A stretch of DNA of 11,558 nucleotides, from NCBI GenBank assembly GCA_965652545.1, contig CBFGWV010000153.1, positions 1-11,558 on the forward strand, written 5' to 3'. The first letter of the stretch is position 1; each line of letters opens with the position of its first letter. Both the position numbers and the translations under genes were made by a program. Source of the DNA: CBFGWV01 sp965652545. GTDB taxonomy: Bacteria > Pseudomonadota > Gammaproteobacteria > Competibacterales > Competibacteraceae. The notes below the pieces were generated by a model. That model saw only the letters and a program-made list of their open reading frames with translations. It had not been told where the DNA came from and made no database searches. Below are positions 1 to 7,800 of this stretch, piece by piece.

Positions 1-731
1 GCCTTTAAATACGCCTTGACCTGCGTGACATGCCTGCGGCTGACTTCCGGCTTGCGCGGCGAGTCGGTCAGCAGCGCCTGATGCCCACCGTTGCGCAGGC
101 GCTCGATACCGACCAAGTGACGGGATGACACCAACGCATTGCGATGCACCCGCACGAACCGGTCGCCCAGGTCCTCCTCCAGACGGCGCAGAGAGTCCTC
201 GATCACCACCTCGCCACGGGTGTGGTAAACGGTGACGTACTTTTGATCGGCCTGGAAATACAGCACATCGTCCACCGGTATGAGCTCGAGCTTGGCACCG
301 ACGCGGGCGCAGATGTGGCCTCGCTCGCCGGTTGGCGCCTCAAGCGTTGCCGGCTCGGCCTGCGCGCGCGACGGCGTGCAGGCCATCTGCAACGCCGCGG
401 CCAGCCGGTCGCGGCGGATGGGCTTGACCAGATAACCCGCGGCGAAGGCCTCGAAGGCTTCCAGCGCGTGCTGTTCGTAGGCTGTGGTAATGATGATCGT
501 GGGCCTGGGCGTCTGTTCCGCCATCGCTTTCGCCGCTGCCAGCCCGTCCATGTCGGGCATGCGGATATCCATGAGCACGACATCCGGATTCAGTGCCTGG
601 GCCATGGTGAGGGCTTCCCGACCGGTACGCGCCTCCCCACAGATTTCGAACCCCTCCACTTGTGCCAACAGCCCTGCAAGCCGCTCACGGGCCAGCGGTT
701 CGTCGTCAACGATCAACACGCGTCTTGTCAT
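1..731 (-). CDS. algR: LytTR-family response regulator, AlgR-like (3' end cut by the window edge)
   Basis: Cytoplasmic transcription regulator, the output half of a two-component system with the kinase gene immediately upstream. Translating the minus strand from ATG at 731 gives 243 codons without a stop. Residues 1-120 form a receiver domain: acidic pair D9-D10, phosphoacceptor D55 in VVLMDIRMPDMDG, T83, and K103-P104. Residues about 138-243 form a LytTR DNA-binding domain, with the typical blocks FVRVHRNALV (192-201) and SRRHV (231-235). The C-terminal SRRHV block resembles that of P. aeruginosa AlgR (about 248 residues), so only a few residues are missing. AlgR in Pseudomonas controls alginate synthesis and, with FimS/AlgZ, the minor-pilin operon. 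The ribosome binding site is weak (AGAG about 6 bases before ATG). It lies 39 bases after the kinase stop and is probably co-transcribed with it. Family assignment is firm; AlgR orthology is inferred from the pairing and from similarity remembered, not aligned. Confidence 0.92.
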   Translation of the reverse strand, partial: MTRRVLIVDDEPLARERLAGLLAQVEGFEICGEARTGREALTMAQALNPDVVLMDIRMPDMDGLAAAKAMAEQTPRPTIIITTAYEQHALEAFEAFAAGYLVKPIRRDRLAAALQMACTPSRAQAEPATLEAPTGERGHICARVGAKLELIPVDDVLYFQADQKYVTVYHTRGEVVIEDSLRRLEEDLGDRFVRVHRNALVSSRHLVGIERLRNGGHQALLTDSPRKPEVSRRHVTQVKAYLK

Positions 732-770
732 GGGCGCTCTGCCACCGGGTTACACCGCCGAAAGCATAGG
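732..770 (-). other. algZ-algR intercistronic gap
   Basis: The 39 bases between the kinase stop codon and the regulator start show no terminator hairpin and no convincing promoter. This supports co-transcription of algZ and algR. The gap is open in the -1 frame relative to algZ and ends at a TGA that overlaps the algR ATG (728-731). Confidence 0.6.
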
Positions 771-1820
771 TCAACCGCCGGTCGGAATCCTGAACTCCAC
801 CCGATAGTCCCCCCCCTCGGCACCCGCCCGCCAGCGCACCTCGTCCCCGAATGCATAAATCAGCCGTTGGCGGACATTATCCTGCGCCATGCCCAGACCG
901 TGATGGGTGCCCTGAGCCGCGGGCAGGGGGTTGACGACCGCGATGTGGACCCAACCCGCATGCCGGTCGAGCCGGATGGTCACCTCGCCGCCGGCTTCCA
1001 GCGGCTGAATGCCGTGGTACACCGCATTCTCCACCAGCGGTTGCAAGGTCAGAGCCGGCAGACTCACCGCCAACGACACTTCCGGGTCGATCTGCCACAC
1101 AACCGCCAGCCGGTCGCCCAACCGATGCTGCTCCAGCGCCAGATAGCGCTGAACCAGGTCCAACTCGTCCTTGAGGCTGATCCGGTCCTTGCTGGTCAAG
1201 GCCGCGCGGAACAGGTCGGCGAAATCCAGCAGCGCATCCTCCGCCGCCTGCGGCCGGGTTGGGATCAGCGTGGCGACCGTGTTCAGGGCGTTGAACAGAA
1301 AATGCGGGCGGATGCGCGCCTGCAGCGCATCCAGCTTGGCACGCGCCTGCGCCTCGACCTGCGCCCGCCATTGCTGGCGCACATAGAAGTAGCGCAGCGA
1401 ACCCAGCGTCACCAGCGAGGCAATGGCCAGGTTGGCGAACAGGCTGCGAGTGGGTTGCTCGACCAGCACCTCGCCGGCCAACAGCGTGATGGCCGAGGTC
1501 GTCGCGGCGGTGACGCCCAGGACCAGCGCCAACACGGCCGCCGTCGCCACCGGGGCCGACCACGCATTGACCCAGCGCTTGACCGTGCACAGCAGCCCTG
1601 CGCTGGACAAGGCCACCCATTGCACGAACAGCGACGTCAACCCCAGTTCGGTCCAGAACGCCTCCCCGGCCGGCTGCGCGTACAACACCAGGATCAACGC
1701 CAGCACCTGGACGATGACGACCAGCAGAAACACCGACTCCGTACGGCACAGGTTGGGAATAAGATGGGTTGTAACCGCTGATCGGTGCGCCCTCACCGCT
1801 GATGCGTCCACCCCGTGCAC
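771..1820 (-). CDS. algZ: LytS/AlgZ-type membrane sensor histidine kinase
   Basis: Inner-membrane sensor kinase expected to phosphorylate the AlgR-like regulator encoded next. The 349-residue product has about four N-terminal hydrophobic segments (roughly 31-48, 63-80, 89-116 and 126-147), with no large periplasmic sensor domain. A His_kinase (PF06580-type) domain follows, with phosphoacceptor H173 in IRPHFLFNALNTV, and an ATPase domain with an N-box-like LQPLVENAVYHG (N265) and a glycine motif GLGMAQDN (308-315). Start choice is uncertain. GTG at 1820 gives the longest form, but GTG at 1811 has the better Shine-Dalgarno (GAGGTG, 6 bases away) and would remove three residues. The N-terminal block around IPNLCRTESVFLL resembles other AlgZ proteins. 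A run of eight G on the coding strand (809-816) lies at residues 335-338. In P. aeruginosa FimS/AlgZ is needed for twitching motility, which fits the divergent pilus operon here. Confidence 0.92.
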   Translation of the reverse strand: MHGVDASAVRAHRSAVTTHLIPNLCRTESVFLLVVIVQVLALILVLYAQPAGEAFWTELGLTSLFVQWVALSSAGLLCTVKRWVNAWSAPVATAAVLALVLGVTAATTSAITLLAGEVLVEQPTRSLFANLAIASLVTLGSLRYFYVRQQWRAQVEAQARAKLDALQARIRPHFLFNALNTVATLIPTRPQAAEDALLDFADLFRAALTSKDRISLKDELDLVQRYLALEQHRLGDRLAVVWQIDPEVSLAVSLPALTLQPLVENAVYHGIQPLEAGGEVTIRLDRHAGWVHIAVVNPLPAAQGTHHGLGMAQDNVRQRLIYAFGDEVRWRAGAEGGDYRVEFRIPTGG

Positions 1821-1849
1821 CTCTGAAGTGTGTGTTGTTCACTATCCTT

Positions 1850-1871
1850 GGCGAACAAACCAAACGAACGC
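1850..1871 (-). promoter_or_regulatory. Pair of candidate AlgR-box-like sites
   Basis: On the minus strand, GCGTTCGTT (1871-1863) matches 7 of 9 bases of the AlgR box as I recall it (CCGTTCGTC). TTGTTCGCC (1858-1850) matches 6 of 9. They are direct repeats in the same orientation, 13 bases apart, lying 19-40 bases upstream of the fimT ATG. The match was made by eye to a remembered consensus, so this is a candidate only. Confidence 0.35.
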
Positions 1872-1875
1872 AAGT

Positions 1876-1883
1876 GCAGGAGG
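1876..1883 (+). promoter_or_regulatory. Ribosome binding site that fixes the fimT start
   Basis: The sequence GCAGGAGG ends six bases before ATG at 1890. It favours that ATG over the in-frame GTG at 1830, which would put 20 extra residues before the prepilin leader. Confidence 0.75.
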
Positions 1884-1889
1884 CACGAC

Positions 1890-2432
1890 ATGAGCGCAGG
1901 GAAGGGGAATGGGGGGTTCACGCTCGTCGAACTGATGATCGTGCTGGTGATCGGGGCCGTACTGCTCACGATCGTCATCCCTGGTATGCAGGTATTCATC
2001 AAGAACCAACGCATGGTGGCCGAAGTGAACAGCTGGGTTGGCGCACTGCAACTGGCAAGACTGGAAGCGATGAAACGCGGCCAGCGCGTCACCGTGTGCA
2101 AAAGCGCCGACCAGGCAAGCTGCCAGGCCGACATCGCCTGGGACGCCGGCTGGGTCATGTTCGCCGACGCCGAGCCCTTCGGGCAGGTGGATGCCGACGA
2201 CACCGTGTTGCGGGTGTCCCAAGGCGCCGGCACCGGCATCACCGTACGCAGCGGCGGCAACTTGAGCCGCTGGATCAGCTTCAGCCCCGACGGTGCGCTG
2301 CGGGGGAACACCAATTTCGGATCGGATCGCTTTCGCTTCTGTGACGACCGGGGGGCGGCCCATGGCCGGTCGATCGTCACGGTATTCAGTGGGCGTCTAC
2401 GGGTAGAGGAAGGAGTGCCGCAGTGTCCATGA
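1890..2432 (+). CDS. fimT: GspH/FimT-family minor pseudopilin (FimU position)
   Basis: Minor pilin of the T4P priming/tip complex, made as a prepilin, cut by PilD-type prepilin peptidase and held in the inner membrane before assembly. The 180-residue product has a short leader MSAGKGNGG, cleavage predicted at G9/F10, E14 as the mature +5 glutamate, and a hydrophobic helix FTLVELMIVLVIGAVLL. The C-terminal half has GspH/FimT features: a C-x8-C pair (VCKSADQASC), a W-x4-GW motif, FSPDG, FCDDRG and GR near the end. As first gene of the operon it occupies the position of P. aeruginosa fimU; FimT and FimU belong to one family and cannot be separated here. Sampled GC (63-68%) resembles the flanking genes rather than the downstream operon. 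Its stop overlaps the pilV start. A short G6 run (1911-1916) lies in the leader codons. Confidence 0.93.
   Translation: MSAGKGNGGFTLVELMIVLVIGAVLLTIVIPGMQVFIKNQRMVAEVNSWVGALQLARLEAMKRGQRVTVCKSADQASCQADIAWDAGWVMFADAEPFGQVDADDTVLRVSQGAGTGITVRSGGNLSRWISFSPDGALRGNTNFGSDRFRFCDDRGAAHGRSIVTVFSGRLRVEEGVPQCP
2410..2415 (+). promoter_or_regulatory. Ribosome binding site that decides the pilV start
   Basis: AAGGAG ends seven bases before GTG at 2423 but 13 bases before ATG at 2429. GTG is therefore the preferred start, although the ATG overlaps the fimT TGA as ATGA and could serve by translational coupling. Confidence 0.6.
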
Positions 2433-2878
2433 AGATCTCGCGCAGACGCCCTTCGCAGCAGGCGGGGTTCACGCTGCTGGAAGTCCTGGTGACCGTGTTC
2501 GTTTTCTCAGTCGGCTTGCTGGGTTTGGCGTCGTTGCAATCGGTCTCCATCCAGACGAACAACAGCGCCTTTCAGCGCACCCAAGCGGTCAATCTGGCGA
2601 GTGGGATGATGGATTCATGGTTGGCCAATCGTCAGGCTGTTCTGGAGAGCGGGTTGGCAGCAGTGGACCAGACCGCTTGGGAGACTCGAATTCAGGCCAC
2701 ATTGCCTGGAGGCCGGCTTTGCGAGCCCCCGGAGCTAACCGGGGACAGGGTCAGTATCCGCATTGCCTGGCTCGACCAGCGCTGGCTCTCCGACAGCCCG
2801 AGTTTAGGTGTTGTCGACTGCGACGCACTCAGTGACGCCGATGGGCATGTCGTGCTGTCCTTCGAAACCAGGATATAA
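2423..2878 (+). CDS. pilV: Type IV pilus minor pilin PilV
   Basis: Minor pilin of the T4P tip/priming complex, inner membrane before assembly. The 151-residue product has a basic leader (RRRPSQQAG), predicted prepilin cleavage at G15/F16, the mature +5 glutamate E20, and the PilV-type segment FTLLEVLVTVFVFSVGLLGLASLQ. Two cysteines downstream (in RLCEPP and VDCDAL) could form a disulphide. Length is usual for the family. It overlaps the fimT end by 10 bases with the GTG start (4 bases with ATG 2429), and pilW begins five bases after its stop, so expression is probably coupled. From here GC content falls (about 55-58% in sampled 60-base lines). Assignment rests on the prepilin motif plus position between fimT and pilW. 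Confidence 0.93.
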   Translation: MSMKISRRRPSQQAGFTLLEVLVTVFVFSVGLLGLASLQSVSIQTNNSAFQRTQAVNLASGMMDSWLANRQAVLESGLAAVDQTAWETRIQATLPGGRLCEPPELTGDRVSIRIAWLDQRWLSDSPSLGVVDCDALSDADGHVVLSFETRI

Positions 2879-2882
2879 GGCT

Positions 2883-4061
2883 ATGGCCATGAGCTCGCAG
2901 TTTCTTAAGAGGCAAAAAGGTCTTTCACTTATTGAAGTGCTGGTTGGTATGGCGTTGGGCCTGCTGTTGACTGCTGGAATTCTCCAGTTGTTTTTCGGCA
3001 CCAAAAGCACCTATACAGCTCAGGACGGAATTTCTAAAATTCAGGAAAGCTCCAGGTTTGCTGCGGAATTCCTGGGTACCGAAATGCGGATCGGCGGGTT
3101 GCGGTCGCTGTGTTATGACTATTTCGGTGGTGATGCCCTTCAGATTACCAACCATTTGAATGTCGGCGGGCAGTTGCTGTACTCGGCGAATTCTGGCGTG
3201 TGGGGCTGGGAGTACACCGGCACCGCGGATGGCGACACCTACGAGCTACCGGAGGATCTCGACCCATCCACCGAGCCGCTCACGAACTGGGCCGCGGCTG
3301 ATGGTGTCGGCCAACTCCCCGCGGAGTTGCAGGGTCTAGTGGTGCCTGGGTCCGATGTCTTGCTTATTAAACGCATCACGCAGGCGGCCAACTGGACGGC
3401 CGCTGCGAGTGGTGGGACAGCGACAACAATCCCGATTGAGCTGTTGGATGCCACTATCCCGGTGAACACTGATGGCTCGGGCATGGCGCAAGGTGACTTG
3501 ACGCTCGTTACGAACTGTCGGGTTGGCGATCTATTCGTCAACACGTCGGCAGCCGCCAATGTCCTGAGCAGCAACGGTGGGGTGACCCTGCCGGCGGATT
3601 CGGTAATCAACGCCTTGTCCAACGACGCGGTGGCGTTGGGGGCGTATGGGCAAAGTGCCCAGATATACAGATACAACAGCTCCTTGTTCTACATCGGGCG
3701 GCGCGATGACGGGTCACCGCCCTCCTTATTCAAAGTTAACCTTGGGGTGGGTGGTGTCCCGCAGGAGCTTGTCGAGAATGTCGAGTCGATGCAGGTTCTG
3801 TTTGGTATCACCAACAATGCCGATGTCAGGGATCAGGTAGCCGCCTATGTCGCAGCGGATGCCGTGCCCGCATGGGATCGGGTTTTGACGGTGCGGATAG
3901 GTCTTCTCGTACGCTCGCCCGCGAACGCTGATCCCGGCGCAGTGGCAAGATCCCTCGACGTGAATGAGGTGACTATCGATGTGCCGGCGGATCGGATGCT
4001 TCGCTCTGTATTCGTCATGGACTCGACACCGCGAAATCTCGTCCGAGTTTACCCATATTAA
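2883..4061 (+). CDS. pilW: Type IV pilus minor pilin PilW
   Basis: Large minor pilin thought to bridge PilV/FimU and PilX/PilY1 in the pilus priming complex. The 392-residue product has leader MAMSSQFLKRQKG, predicted cleavage at G13/L14, +5 glutamate E18, and a hydrophobic helix LSLIEVLVGMALGLLLTAGI. Next comes the PilW-typical stretch SRFAAEFLGTEMRIGGL, then a large beta-rich domain. Near the C-terminus are VPAWDRVLTVRIGLLVRS and a final segment ending in DSTPRNLVRVYPY, a usual PilW ending. Start is ambiguous: ATG 2883 has AGGA nine bases upstream, while ATG 2889 has AAGG eight bases upstream; the difference is two residues. Stop TAA at 4059-4061 runs into the pilX ribosome binding site. 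Somewhat longer than many PilW proteins. Confidence 0.93.
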   Translation: MAMSSQFLKRQKGLSLIEVLVGMALGLLLTAGILQLFFGTKSTYTAQDGISKIQESSRFAAEFLGTEMRIGGLRSLCYDYFGGDALQITNHLNVGGQLLYSANSGVWGWEYTGTADGDTYELPEDLDPSTEPLTNWAAADGVGQLPAELQGLVVPGSDVLLIKRITQAANWTAAASGGTATTIPIELLDATIPVNTDGSGMAQGDLTLVTNCRVGDLFVNTSAAANVLSSNGGVTLPADSVINALSNDAVALGAYGQSAQIYRYNSSLFYIGRRDDGSPPSLFKVNLGVGGVPQELVENVESMQVLFGITNNADVRDQVAAYVAADAVPAWDRVLTVRIGLLVRSPANADPGAVARSLDVNEVTIDVPADRMLRSVFVMDSTPRNLVRVYPY

Positions 4062-4067
4062 GGAGGT
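4060..4067 (+). promoter_or_regulatory. Near-perfect Shine-Dalgarno for pilX
   Basis: AAGGAGGT overlaps the last two bases of the pilW stop codon and ends four bases before ATG 4072. This is the strongest ribosome binding site of the operon and sets the pilX start, against an in-frame upstream start at 3979 inside pilW. Confidence 0.8.
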
Positions 4068-4071
4068 CGTG

Positions 4072-4737
4072 ATGCGTCCGCATTCACGGTATCGAACGTC
4101 TTTTCAGAAACAGTCTGGCGCGGTGTTGATCATCGGGTTGATATTCCTGTTGGTGTTGACGCTGGTGGGTATTACGGCCATGCGGGGTACCGTTTTGCAG
4201 GAACGCATGGCAGGGAATCTCAACGAATCGACGTTGGCGTTCCAGCGGTCGGAAGAAATTCTTCGCTTTGGCGAATGGGATCGCGTACAGATTGCCGCCG
4301 AGGCAGACCTGCAGACGGACAATGCGTTTTATCGTCTGGTGGAGGACTACCCTGGCCTAATAAACGATTGCACTGTCGAGTTGCTCCTGGATGGCATGGG
4401 CTCGGGAGGGATGACAGCGGTAACCGATCCGGATCGTGGGCCTCTCGGGAACTACATCGTTGTGGAGGTTTCATCCCTGGATGCGGATATTGCATCGGCC
4501 TGCGCGCCGCTTGAAAGCATCGGTCAAGGCGACACGGGCGACAATCTGGCGGAGAAGTATCGCCATTTCTGGATTATCTCTCAGGCTTATGGACCCGCGG
4601 CCCGAGGTGGAGAGTCAACAGGAGCTTTGGTAGAGGGGCAGGGGTCAAGAGTTGATCTCCATAGCCTCTATACGCTGATCAACAGACCCGGAGCGAACCC
4701 AGGTGCTGCTGGCGCGCCTGCAGGGCCACCGGGATGA
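4072..4737 (+). CDS. pilX: Type IV pilus minor pilin PilX
   Basis: Minor pilin of the T4P tip complex, thought to contact PilY1. The 221-residue product has a PilX N-terminal domain: short basic leader, QSGAVLIIGLIFLLVLTLVGITAMR (about 14-38), then the family-typical LQERMAGN and AFQRSEE. With cleavage at G16/A17 the mature +5 position is isoleucine rather than glutamate; other PilX proteins and the type II secretion GspK also lack E5. Two cysteines (in NDCTVE and SACAPL) are possible disulphide partners. The last 18 residues (204-221) are a Gly/Pro/Ala/Asn-rich tail, unusual for a minor pilin. It starts 10 bases after pilW; a 122-base gap follows before pilY1. Confidence 0.92.
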   Translation: MRPHSRYRTSFQKQSGAVLIIGLIFLLVLTLVGITAMRGTVLQERMAGNLNESTLAFQRSEEILRFGEWDRVQIAAEADLQTDNAFYRLVEDYPGLINDCTVELLLDGMGSGGMTAVTDPDRGPLGNYIVVEVSSLDADIASACAPLESIGQGDTGDNLAEKYRHFWIISQAYGPAARGGESTGALVEGQGSRVDLHSLYTLINRPGANPGAAGAPAGPPG

Positions 4738-4859
4738 CGGTCTTTGGATTTGATTGTTGTTCAGATTCTTGTCGACGACGTGGGCTGTCCTGGTGTGGTG
4801 TGAAACGACTCGTGTCTGACTGAATGGCTCCGGCGTATCGGATTTTGGGAGTTGCTGTG
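4738..4859 (+). other. pilX-pilY1 intercistronic gap
   Basis: The gap of 122 bases contrasts with the tight packing of the upstream genes. I see no terminator with a T-tract, no good sigma-70 promoter and no convincing small gene. An in-frame ATG at 4824 lies within it, but it has no good ribosome binding site and would add 12 residues before the signal peptide. Confidence 0.5.
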
Positions 4860-7800
4860 ATGGAATGGTCGAAATCTTGGCTTCGTGGAAGTCTGCTGAT
4901 GGCGAGTGCGGCTGCTCTGTCGCTGACTGCGGGTATGGCGAGGGCAGCGCCGCTGGAAATTGCCAATGCACCCTTGTTTCTAGCGGGTACAGTGGCTGAA
5001 GGTATTCCGCCCATGAACATGTTGATCATGGGGCGGGATCACAAGCTCTTTTACGAAGCCTATAACGATGCGTCCGACCTCGATGGCGACGGCGTTCTCG
5101 ATGTCGGCTATCGACCGGAGGCCCGGGACGGTTTGGCCGGGATCGATTATTTTGGCTATTTTGACTCCTACAAGTGCTATTTGTACAGCGGCGGACGCTT
5201 TCGGCCGAGTTCCGAAACCTCGAATAAGCGGTGTGGTGGCAGCACCTGGAGCGGCGATTTTCTCAACTATTTAACAACATCGCGTATCGACGCGCTGCGT
5301 AAAGTGCTTTATGGCGGTAAGCGTATCGTGGATACGACTGATAGCACGGTGTTGGAGCGGGCATATACACCCCAGGAAGCGCATAGTTGGGGTAAAGAAT
5401 ATGAAAGTGAGGCGAGAGACGGGTATAACATCAGTCACTACACACCGTTGTCAGCGCCGGATGCTGGCACGCGCCATCTTTTTGCCAATACAACATTGCT
5501 TTACAGCGGAAGCGGTGAGCCGTTGCTTCGTGTGTTGACGAACAGCCAATACCGTGTCTGGGAGTGGGTGGCGATCGAGCAGCCAGTTGCCGGTGATCGC
5601 TGTTTGCACGGCGGTAGTGGCCCCACTTGCGTTACTGGTGGTGGGGTGGTGCGCTCGGGGCATCCGAATAACTCAGGTGAATACCAAGCATTAGTCAATG
5701 AGTGGGCTGTGCCGGATCAGTTTCAGGGGTCGGATAGCATTACATCGGTTAGCAATTCCGGGAGCAATAACAACCCATTTCAAGCCAATCCTGATGACTA
5801 TTATTTGACGATCATCAGTGGGTTTATCTATTTGCCCCGCAACGGAAATACAAACTATCAATTTGCCGTGGATGGCGATGATGCGGTTGAGGTTATCGTC
5901 GATGGTGTCGTGGTTGCCGGTTGGTATGGTGGGCATGGGACTTGCGGTGGGTGTACCACACACTCTGGAACCATACAACGCAATCGAGGGTGGTATCCGA
6001 TCGAATTTCGGCATGAGGAGCAAACCGGGGGAGATAGCTATCAGCTCTTTGCTCGTCGTGCGTCGGGTGGAGGCGATACGAACTGGTATACCGTGCAGTC
6101 CTCCATGGCCAACGACATGCAGATCCGTCGCAGTATGGCCGGAACCGCCGATGGGCGTCTAAACCGTAGCTTCTACAGTCTGGAAAAAACACTCTCTGGA
6201 AGTGAGCGGACCGACTATAATGTCCGTGTGGAAGCTTGTGTCGCCGGTCTTTTGGAGCCTAATTGCCAGCTTTATCCCAGCAGTCATTACAAGCCAACGG
6301 GGTTGTTGCACGAATACGGCGAAGATAATCGCATGCTGTTTGGTTTGATCACCGGGTCATACCTCAAGAACATTGCTGGCGGTGTGCTGCGCAAACCGAT
6401 GGGGTCGATTACCGATGAGGTGAACACAACAACAGGGCAGTTTGCCAATGTCGAAGGCATTGTCCATATGATCGACGAAATGCGCATCGTCGATTTCGGC
6501 AAGGGGACGTACTACTATCACGGGCATCTCGTCAATAATCCCATGTCTGCCGGGACCAACTCGGCGAATTTTCCAGACTGGGGCAACCCGATAGCGGAGA
6601 TGATGTACGAGTCCTTGCGCTATTTCATGGGGAAGGAAGCTGCCACCCCTGACTTTCTGCCCACGTTGACGGCTGGCGGGAAGGAGCAAGTGACCCTGCG
6701 TCACAATATCGATGAGCGTACGAGTATGGATCTCCCGGTTGCGACGTGGGATGACCCTTATGAGAATCGCCCGTGGTGCGCAAAAGGGGCGCAGCTGGTC
6801 ATATCCGATGTCAATCCGTCCTACGATACACAGTACGTGCCAGGTTCAGCTTTTAGTACTTTTAGCGGTGACGTGGCCGGTTTGAACGCCACGAGTGAGG
6901 CAAACGCCATATGGGCTGCCGAACACGGTGGAGGTTCTCAGCAGCACTTCATCGGACATGTAGCCGGCAGTACCTCGGATAATGCGCCCACCGAGAAAAC
7001 GGTTACGGGTTTGGGCAATATCCGTGGCCTGTCACCGGAGGAGCCGAGTAAGCAAGGTGGTTATTATTCCGCCGGCGTGGCGCGCTACGCCTATGAGCGC
7101 GACATCCGCAGCGATCTCGATGGGAAGCAGAACATCGAGACTTTCGCTGTTGCCTTGGCGTCGCCTTTGCCGAAGATCGAGATCCCGGTAGGCGACAATA
7201 TCGTCACGGTCGTGCCCTTTGCGAAATCCGTTGGCGGGTTCAGCATCAATTCGGCAAGTACCGCCTTCCAGCCGACGAACACGATTGTGGATTTCTATAT
7301 CGAGACGTTTGCGAATACGGACGAGAACGGCTCCGATGCCGACCCTGATGTAAATGATGGGCGGCCATATATCAAGTTCCGCATCAACTATGAGGACGTT
7401 GAGCAGGGCGCGGACCATGATATGGATGCCATCGTCGTGTACGAGTTGCGGGTCAATGCGGACGACACCTTGTCTGTTAACCTGACCTCCGAATACGCGG
7501 CGGGTAGTATTGAGCAGCATATGGGGTACGTGATTTCCGGAACGCAGCGGGATGGCCTTTATCTGGAGGTGCGAGATTGCGATACCGCCAACTCGGGCAA
7601 TGTCGATGGATTTGGGAGCTGCCTCAACTCGGGGAACAATCCCACCAGCGTTACGCGCTACTACCTTGACACACCTCCGGGTACGATTCCTGGGCAATGT
7701 GCCGCGTCACCGTTGCCGTCGGCCTGTAACGTCAATCTGCCGTTGTCTGCATCTCGGACGTTTACACCAACCAGCTCGCCAGCGGCGACCTTGTTGGAGA

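Larger units (their letters stand above)
1821..1889. promoter_or_regulatory. Divergent intergenic control region between algZR and the minor-pilin operon
   Basis: This 69-base region must hold the promoters for both the leftward algZR pair and the rightward pilin operon, unless they lie inside genes. I found no good sigma-70 -35/-10 pair and no sigma-54 GG-N10-GC element in either direction, which would fit activator-dependent transcription. Two copies of CGAAC (1852-1856 and 1865-1869), 13 bases apart, read GTTCG on the minus strand and resemble the core of the P. aeruginosa AlgR box. The role as promoter region follows from geometry; the elements themselves are not proven. Confidence 0.5.

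Noticed and set aside
144..1781. A 545-codon open frame on the plus strand opposite algR and algZ
   Set aside because: It lies antisense to two clear genes with full domain motifs, spans both of them, and its Arg/Gln/His/Gly-rich translation is typical of a high-GC antisense shadow.
877..1863. A 328-codon minus-strand frame overlapping algZ
   Set aside because: Same strand but another frame of algZ; the translation is Gly/Ala/Arg-rich without a domain, while the algZ frame carries kinase motifs.
1821..1889. Sigma-54 promoter in the divergent region
   Set aside because: No GG-N10-GC element with a TGGCAC/TTGC context on either strand.
1911..1916. G6 run in the fimT leader codons as a phase-variation tract
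   Set aside because: Six G in a high-GC genome is short and expected by chance; no alternative-frame structure gives it meaning.
4829..4846. Small inverted repeat TCCG/CGGA followed by TTTT before pilY1, considered as a terminator
   Set aside because: Only four base pairs of stem, too weak for an intrinsic terminator.
7032..7697. A 221-codon minus-strand frame inside pilY1, with similar ones at 8721-9356 and 9453-10082
   Set aside because: Antisense shadows of the continuous PilY1 frame; no recognisable domain or ribosome binding site.
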